From: Streptomyces netropsis
Lineage (GTDB): Bacteria > Actinomycetota > Actinomycetes > Streptomycetales > Streptomycetaceae
DNA length: 64,000 nt
Assembly (NCBI RefSeq): GCF_014203545.1
Contig: NZ_JACHJG010000004.1
Span: 124,001-188,000 of the forward strand
Reading direction: 5' to 3'
Below the pieces are notes generated by a model, which saw nothing but the letters and a program-made list of their open reading frames with translations, searched no databases and was not told where the DNA came from. The position numbers were made by a program, and so were the translations under genes. Shown one piece after another: positions 20,203-29,200 of the stretch. Every line of letters starts with the position of its first letter. Position 1 is the stretch's first letter.

Positions 20203-23200
20203 GGCCCCGACGGAGCCGTGCCCGCCGCGGGCAGCTCGGCTCGCGGCCGCCTGCCGCGGTCCCGCCGGGTGCCCGCCTCCCTGGGCGCGGTCTCGCGGGT
20301 GGTCCGCTCGCCCGCCGCGACGGCCCGTGCACCGCTGCTCCCGGTGGAGACGAGTGCGCGCACCTTGTCCGGGTGGGCGGTGACGAAGTGCCCGGCGAGG
20401 GCCTCGATGCTCTGGTACTCGAAGAGCAGGGTCTTCGACAGCGACCCGAAGACCTCCTCCAGGGCCCGGGTGAGGTCCATGGTCATCACGGAATCGATGC
20501 CGTAGTCCTCCAGCGACGCCTCGGGGTCGATCCGGGCGGCGGGCAGGTTGATCACCGACGACAGCAGCTTCGTGAAGTACGCCACCGCCGCGCGCTCGAT
20601 GCCTTCCCCCGTGAGGTCGGGCTCGATGCCGGCGGACTCGATGCCAGCGGACTCGATGCCGGCGCGCTCGATGTCGGCGCGCTCGTCGGCGGTCAGGTCG
20701 TCGGCGGCGGGTCCGGCCGGGGCGGACCCGTGCCCGTCCGCCGGGGCGCCGATGAGGGCCGCGAAGCGCTCGGTGTCGCCCTCGAGGACCATGACCTGGT
20801 CCTCGTCGGTGGTCAGCGCCCGGTGCAGGGCGCTGATCCCGGTCCGGGTCCGCAGCGGGACCATGCCGAAGTTCTCGCGCATCGACCGCTCGGTTCCGGC
20901 GTCGACGCCCATGCCGCCCTCGGCCCACAGCGGCCAGTTCACCGACAGCGTCCGGCCCTGCCGTTCGCCCCTGGCCACCAGGGTGTTGCGGTGTCCGGCG
21001 AAGGCGTCCATGAACGCGTTCGCGGCCGCGTAGTCGGCCTGCCCCACGTTGCCCGACACACCGGCGACCGAGGAGAAGAGCACGAGGAAGTCGAGACCGA
21101 CGTCCGCCGTCGCCTCGTCCAGGTTCACCAGGCCCGCCACCTTCGGCGCCAGTACGGCGCCGAAGTCCGCTTCGGTCTTCTTCAGGATGAAGCTGTCCCG
21201 GATCACACCCGCACTGTGCAGAACACCGTCCAGGCGGCCGTACGCGTCGCGGATCCGGCGCACCAGCGCCTCCACCTGGGCCGGGTCCGTGACGTCGACC
21301 TGCTCGTACGTCGCTTCCGCACCCGACGACCGCAGCTCGGCGATGACCGCGCCCCGGCTCTCGTCCAGGGCTCCGCGGCCGGTGAGCACGATCCGCGCGC
21401 CCGGCGCCCGTGCGGCGATGTCACGGGCGAACAGCACGCCCAGCCCACCGGCACCACCGGTGATCAGGTACACCCCGGCGTCCTTCCACGCCACCGCCAC
21501 GTCACCGCCGGCGGTGGCGCCGGGCAGCTCGCGCCACCGCAGCACCTCACGGGCACCACCGCGGTACCGCACCACCGCGTCCTCCGCCGCGGCGCGGTCG
21601 GCCCCGACCCACGGAGCGACCCGCTCCGGGTCCTCCCACGGTTCCACCAGGATGACCTGGCCCGCGACACGCGGGTTCTCCAACCCCGCGGTCCGCACGA
21701 CACCGGCCAGCCCCGACCACACCGACGACTCCCCGTCGGCGGGCACCACCACCTGCACGCACACGTCGTGGTGCGCGTGCTCGGCCAGTACCTGCCGCAC
21801 CACGCCGAAGACCTGCAACGCGTAGTCCGAGAACCGACCGTCCACACCCGACGCGTCGGAGTCCATCCGGACGACCCGGGTCCCTCCGCGCGATGCGAGC
21901 GCCTCCGCGACCCCGGGCAGCCCGGCGACCACCGTCACCGTGGCAGGCTCGCCCTCGCGCGCACCGCCCTGGTGTTCCTCGCCGACCCAGTGCGGCGCGG
22001 CGAGGAACAGCCCGACATCCTCGGCCTTCCTGTCCTTCCCGGCCGAGTAGGCCCGCAAGGACAGGCCCTTGAGCCGAACAGCGACCGTCCCGTCGTCGTC
22101 GCACAGGTCGATGTCGAGACGGCGGACCGCGGAATCCTCCTGCCGGCCGGTGCTGGAGCGCACCCACGCCCACATGGACCGCGCGCAGTCACCGGTGATC
22201 TCCACCTCGTCGACCGCGAAGGGCAGGTGCGGTGTCCCCTCGTCGTCCGCGGTGACCCCCAGAGCGGCCTGCACGGCCGAGTCCAGCAAGGACGGGTGGA
22301 GGCCGTAGCCGTCCGGTGTCGCCCCGACGGTGTCGGGCAGCACCAGCCGGGCGACGACCTGGCCGTCACCCACCCACAGCCGCTGGATTCCTCTGTGGCC
22401 CGGACCGTAGGCGATGCCGTGTGCCGCGAAGGCGCCGTACACCTCATCGGCGTCCAGCACCGAATCCCGGCACTCCGACCGCAGGCCCGCCAGGTCGACA
22501 GTGGTCCGGGGGGTGCCTCCCGCGGCCGCGGGAGGCACGAGCACCACGCCCTCGCTGTGGATCACCGGCTGGGCGGTGGGGTCCTGGTCGGGGTGGCTGA
22601 AGATCTCGAAGCCGATGTCGTCCCCGGCACCCGGACGCAGGCTCACGTGCACGGCCAGGGGCCGCTCTCCCACGATGACGGGCCGCGTCCAGGCGACGTT
22701 GGTGAGGCGGATCGTCCCGTGCGGCTCGCCGTCCAGGGACACCGCCACGGCTGCCCGCACCAGTTCCAGGCACGCCGCCCCGGAGAGCACCCGTTCACCG
22801 CGCACCTGGTGGTCGCGCAGGAAGAACTCGTCCCCGGTGAACACCGAGCTGAACCGCTGCCCGGCCAGGCTGGACGTGTTCGTGTGCACCAGGGGGTGCA
22901 ACTGCCCGGCGCCCTGCATCGGCGCCCGGTCCTCGTCCAGGGACGGCCAGTAGCGCTCGCGTTGGAAGGGGTAGGTGGGCAGGGAGACCAGGCGCCGCGT
23001 GCGGGGCCGGTGAAGCTTCGCCCAGTCCACCGCCAGGCCCGCCACCCAGAGTTCGAGCAGCTTGCCGTACTTCTTCTTCTCGATCCAGGCGTCCAGCGCC
23101 CGCGCCATGTCCTCGTCGACGGCGAACACGCGCAGGCTGTCGTCGGTGCCGCGGCGCTTGGCCTTCGCGCGGTACAGGCCCGGAACGTTCTCGCCCGCGA

Positions 23201-26200
23201 GGAAACCCCGGAGCGCCTCGGTGAGTTCGCCGCTGGTGGCGACGACGACGCCGAGCCGCTCCTCGAACGCGTCCCGACCGGTCTGCAGGGTGTAGGCGAT
23301 GTCGGACAGCGCCTCCGCCGCCCCGTCCTGGGCGAGCCAGTCCAGGAGTTGCTCGGCCTGGTCGCGCAGAGCGGGTTCGGTCCGCGCGGACAGCACGATC
23401 GCCACCTCGGCGTCCGGCTCGCCATCAGCGTGGTCGACGACGCGGTCGGGGAGGTACTCCTCCACGATGACGTGCGCGTTCGCCCCTCCGGCGCCGAACG
23501 AGGACACCCCGGCGATCCGCGGCGACTCGGTGCCGTCGGCGGTACGGGGGCGGGTCCACTCGGCCAGGGACTGCTGGACCCGGAAGGGGCTGCCCTCGAA
23601 ATCGATGTGCGGGTTCAGTACCTCGGAGTGCAGCGAGGGAACCAGCGTGCCGTGCTTCATCTGCAGCAGCACCTTGGTCAGCCCGGCGATACCGGCAGCG
23701 CTCTCGGCGTGGCCGATGTTGCTCTTCACCGACCCGATCGCGCAGAACTGGTTGTCCTCGGCGTGTTCCCGGAACGCCTTCGTCAAGCCGACGATCTCGA
23801 TCGGGTCGCCCAGCGACGTGCCGGTGCCGTGCGCCTCCACGTACGACACGTCCCGGGCGTTCACACCGGCCTCGCGGAGGGCCCGGCCGATCACCTTGGA
23901 CTGCGCCCGCGGGTTCGGGACCGAGTACCCGTTCGTCTTCCCGCCGTGGTTCACCGCCGTGCCACGGATGACACCGTAGATCGTGTCCCCGTCCGCCTCC
24001 GCGCGGTCCAGCGGCTTGAGGAGGACCGCGCCCACACCCTCACCGGGGACGTAGCCGTCGCCACCGGCGCCGAAGCTCTCGCACAACCCGCGGCTCGACG
24101 CCCACTTGCCGCTGCCCAGCATCAGGAACTTGTTCGGGTGCAGCGACAGGTTGACACCACCGGCGACGGCCACCTCGCACTCGGCGTTGAGGAGGCTCTG
24201 GCAGGCCAGGTGCAGCGCCGTGAGCGACGAGGAGCACATCGTGTCCACCGCCATCGACGGACCGTGCAGGTCGAAGAAGTACGACACCCGGTTCGCGATG
24301 GAGGACGGATTGCCGGACAACGCGATGTTGCGGCCCCGCGCCTGCTCCTGAGCACCGTACAGCTGGTACTCCTCGTACATCACGCCGACGAAGACACCGA
24401 CGTTGCCCTCGAGCTCGTCGGCGGGGTGGCGGCTCAGCTCCGACCGCGTGTACCCGGCGTCCTGGAACGTCTCCTGCACGCACTCCAGGAACAGCCGCTC
24501 CTGCGGATCCATGAACTCCGCCTCGCGCGGGGAGATGTTGAAGAACAGCGCGTCGAAGCGGTCCGCACCATCCAGGAATCCACCCCACTTCGCATACGTC
24601 TTCCCCGCCGCGTGCTGGTCCGCGTCGTAGTAGCGACCGTGATCCCAACGATCCGCCGGGACCTCGGTCACGGAGTTCTTGCCCTCCACGAGGTTGCGCC
24701 AGAACTCCCGCACGTTCGACGCCCCCGGATACCGCCCGGCCACGCCCACGACGGCCACATCGGTACGACCCGTGGCGCGCGGCCGCACCACACCGCGCGC
24801 CCGCGCCAGGGGACGCTTCCCCGACCGCTTCCCCGACACCGGGGCAGGCCGGGCAACCGCGGCAGCGGTCGCGTCGGCACCGTCAGCGGTCGCACCGTCG
24901 GTGCGCTCGGTCTCCCCGCCGGAAGACCCGCCGGCCACGCCGAGCAGCACGGTCAGTCGGTCCTTGTGCGCCGTCGCGAAGTACCCGGCGAGGGCACGGA
25001 TGCTCTGGTACTCGAACCAGAGGGTCTTGGGCAGCGACCCGAAATCCTTCTCCAGCTTGCCGGTCAGGTTCATGGTCATGATCGAATCGATGCCGTACAC
25101 CTCGAAGGCATCGTCGACATCGATCCGGTCGACGGTGAGGCGCAGCTCGGTCGCCAGCACCCCGGCCAGGTAGGCGCACACGCGCTCGTCCCACGTGCCG
25201 TCCGGCCGCCCGGCGCCCGCACGACGGTCCGGGCCCGGATCCGACACCGGCTGCGACTGCGACTGCGACTGCCGCTCGGGAACCGCGTGTGACGTGTCTG
25301 CGGCGACCTGCGGCGCAGGCACCTCGCCGGTGCCGTAGGCGCGGGTGGAGAACCCGGTGAACCGGCAGGACACCACGCCGTCGTCGTCACACACGTCGAT
25401 GTCGAGTTTGCGCACCCCGCTACCGGGGGTGTCGTCGGCGCTGTAGCGCACCCACGCCCACATGCTGTCGCGGAACGGAGCGAGGATCTCGACCTCGTCC
25501 ACCGCGAACGGCAGGAACAGCGCACCGTCTTCGGCATCGCCGCTCTCGGCGAGCAGACCGACGGTCGCTTGCAGCGCCGAATCCATCAGGCCCGGGTGCA
25601 CCACGAACTCACCCAAGGAATCCGCTGCCTCCGCGGACAGCCGCAACCGTGCGAGTGCCTGGCCGTCGCCGACCGCGACACTGTCCACCCCACGATGCGC
25701 GGGGCCGTAGTCCAGCCCCAACGACCGGTACAGGGCGTAGCAGCGCTCCGCGTCCCACCGCGCACCGTCACAGGCGGCCCGCACGCCGTCGACGTCCACC
25801 GCCGTCACCGAGCCCGACCCGCCCGGCACCGCCGCGCCCTGGCAGTGCACCACCTCGCCGTCCACCGAGTCGGGGGACGTCGTGATCGTGAAGCCCACCT
25901 CTCCCTCGGACTCGACCACCAGCGTCGTCCGCACCCGCACGGACTCCTCGGCCACCTTGACGGGCCGCGCCCACACCAGGTTGCGCAGCCTCAGCTCGCC
26001 GACGCCGTCCACCGACGCCTCGACCGCCGCCCGCGCCATCTCCACGTACGCCACACCGGGCAGCACCCGCTCGCCTTGGACGACGTGGTCCCGCAGGAAG
26101 AACTCGTCACCGGAGAACACCGAGTCGAAGCGCTGCACGTCCAGGGTCGAGGAGTTCACCTGCGCCAGCGGGTGGACCACGCCCACGCTCCGCGCGCCGT

Positions 26201-29200
26201 CGACGCGCGCCGCTGCCGTTCCCACGTCACCGACCCAGTAGCGCTCCTTGGCGAACGGGTACGACGGCAGGGACACCCGGCGCACCGCGCCCGCGCGGGG
26301 AAGGGTCTCCCAGTCGAACGCCAGTCCCTTGACCCAGAGGTCCATCAGCTTGGCGAACTTGGCCTTGTCGATCCACGCTCCGACGGTCGCCGCCATGTCG
26401 GAGTCGGCGGCGAGCAGGGCCAGGGTCTCCCTGTGCTGCTTGACATCGCCCAGGTACAGGTCCTCGACGTCGTCGTCGCCCGCGGCGAACGCGGTCAGCT
26501 TGTGCGCGAGGTCGGCGAACGAGGCCACGCGCAGCGCGAGCCGCGACTCCATCGCCTCACGACCCACCTGCAGCGTGTACGCGACATCGGCGAGGCGCAG
26601 GTGTGCGGAGTCCTGGCGGCCGAGCCAGGCCACCAGGTCCCCTGCCCGCTCGCGCAGGCGGGCACGGTCCTTCGCCGAGAGCACGACCACCTGCGGGCCG
26701 TGGTCGTCCGGGGTGGTGCCCGCCGTGTCCGCGCTGCGGTACTCCTCCACGATCACGTGCGCGTTGGAGCCTCCGGCGCCGAACGAGGAGACCCCGGCGA
26801 CGCGGTTGCGTTCCACCACCGCCCCGTCGACCTCGGCCGTGGGGCGCTTCCACTCGGCCAGCTCCCGCTGGACGCGGAACGGGGTCGAGCCGAAGTCGAT
26901 CTCGGGGTTCAGCTCCTGCGCGTGCAGGCTGGGGGCGATCTGCCCGTGCCGCAGCTGGAGCACCACCTTGACCAGCCCGGCGGCGCCGGCCGCCGCTTCC
27001 AGGTGGCCGATGTTGCTCTTCGCCGAGCCGATCGCGCAGTACTGACGGGCGTCGGTGTCCTTCGCGAACGCCCGGGAGAGGCCGCCGATCTCAATGGGGT
27101 CGCCGAGGGCGGTCCCGGTGCCGTGCGTCTCGACGAAGCCGATGTCGTGCGCCGACACCCCGGCCCTGTCCATGGCCTCGCGCACCGCTTCGGCCTGGGA
27201 GGCCGGGTTGGGCACGGTGTAGCCGTGGGTCCGGCCGCCGTGGTTGATGCTGCTGCCGCGCAGCACGGCGTGGATGACGTCGCCGTCGCGCCGCGCGTCC
27301 GCCAGTCGCTTGAGCAGCAGGACGGCCACGCCCTCACCGGGGACGAATCCGGTGCCGCCCGCGCCGAAGCTGCGGCACTTCCCGTCGTCGGAGAGCATCC
27401 GCACCCTGGACATGAGGACGTAGCTCGACGGGTGGGCGTAGAGGTTGACCCCGCCCGCGATGGCCGCGTCGCACTCGCCGCGGCGCAGGTGCTCCATCGC
27501 CTCGTGGACGGCGCTCAGCGACGACGAGCACATCGTGTCGACGGCCAGGCTCGGGCCCTTGAGGTCGAGGAAGTAGGACACCCGGTTCGCCACGGCCGCG
27601 AACGACGTGACGGGGTGGAGGTTCTCGCCCTGCTCCCACAGCCGCGGCCCGTACAGCTCGAAGCCGGTCTTGGACACGCCGGCGAAGACGCCGACCCGCC
27701 CGCCGTGCTGGTCCGTCAGGCGCTGCCGGGTGTAGCCCGCGTCCTCGATCGCGTTCCAGGACTCCTGGAGGAACAGGCGCTCCTGGGGGTCCATGCTCAT
27801 CGCCTCGTGCGGCGAGATGGCGAAGAACAGCGGGTCGAAGTCGGCGAAGCCCTCCAGGAAGCCGCCCCACTTGCTGTAGCTCAGCCCGTGCGCGACGGCC
27901 TCGTCGCGGTCCGGGTGGAAGAAGCCCGTCAGGTCCCAGCGCTGCGGTGGGACCTCCGAGACGCAGTCACGCCCCGCGGCCAGGTTCTCCCAGTACTCGT
28001 CGAGGTTGCGCGCCTGGGGGAAGCGCCCGCTCACACCGACGACCGCGATGGCGTCGGCGGCGTCCGGCGTGTCCCGCACGACGACGGCCGGAGCGGGGGC
28101 GACCCGGACGGGAGCCTGCTCCGCGACGACGGCCGCGCCCACGGGGCGCGCTCCGTCGACACCGGTCCAGGTGAGGCACTGCTCACGGTGTTCCGCCACG
28201 AAGTGGGCGCCGAGGCTGTCCAGCGAGTTGTACTCGTACAGCAGTGCGGCCGAAAGGCCGGGGAAGACCTCCGCGAGCTTCCGGTTCAGCCGTGTGACGA
28301 CGATGGAGTCGATCCCGTAGCTCTCCAGGGACGCCCCCGGATCGATCTGCGCGGCCCGCAGACCGGTGACGCCGCCGAACAGCCTGCCGAGCTTGTCGAG
28401 CACCTTGTCGCGCAGCTCGTCCTCGTCGACAGCCGCCACGGGGACCGTCGCCGCGGTGTGCGCCGGGGAGGACGGGGCCGCGGCGGACCGGGCAGTGGCG
28501 GACGGGGCGGAGAACGCGTGACGGATCCGGGGGCCGTCGCCCTCGACGGCCATCACCTGGCTGTGGTCCGAGAGGAGGAACTCGTGCAGGACGCGGATTC
28601 CGGTCGCCGTACGCAGCGGAGCCATGCCGAGGTCCGCGTGGAGCACGCGCACCGTCTCCTCGTCGACGGTCATGCCGCCCTCGGCCCACAGGGGCCAGTT
28701 GACGGACAGGCTGCGCCCGGAGCGCTGTCCGGCGGTGGCGAGAGCGTCGCGGTGGTGCGCGAAGGCGTCCATGAACGCGTTGGCGGCCGCGTAGTCCGCC
28801 TGGCCGGTGTTGCCCGTGACCGCGGCCCCCGAGGAGAACGTGGCGAAGAAGTCCAACGCGAGGTCCCGGCTGGCGTTGTCGAGGTTGACCGTCCCGGTCA
28901 CCTTCGGGGCCAGGACCTCCCGCAGCGTGTCCGCGCTCTTGGTGCGGATGAGGCCGTCCCTGGTGACCCCGGCACTGTGGATGATGCCGTCGATCGAGCC
29001 GCACTCCTGCCGGACCCCGGCCACGAACGCCTCGACGGCCGCCGTGTCCGCGACGTCGAGCGGCACGTAGCGCACCTGCGCGTGCGGGCGGCTCAGCGCC
29101 TCCAGCGCCCGCGCCCGCTCACCGTCGAGGTGCGAACGGCCGGTCAGGAAGAGGGTCGCGCTGCGGACCGACCGCAGCAGGTCCTCGGCGAAGATCAGCC

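Noticed and set aside
24965..28058. Calling KS9 (and KS3) non-elongating KS0 domains outright
   Set aside because: Both keep Cys, HGTGT and NIGH. The bimodule idea rests on domain order only and is reported as a hypothesis.
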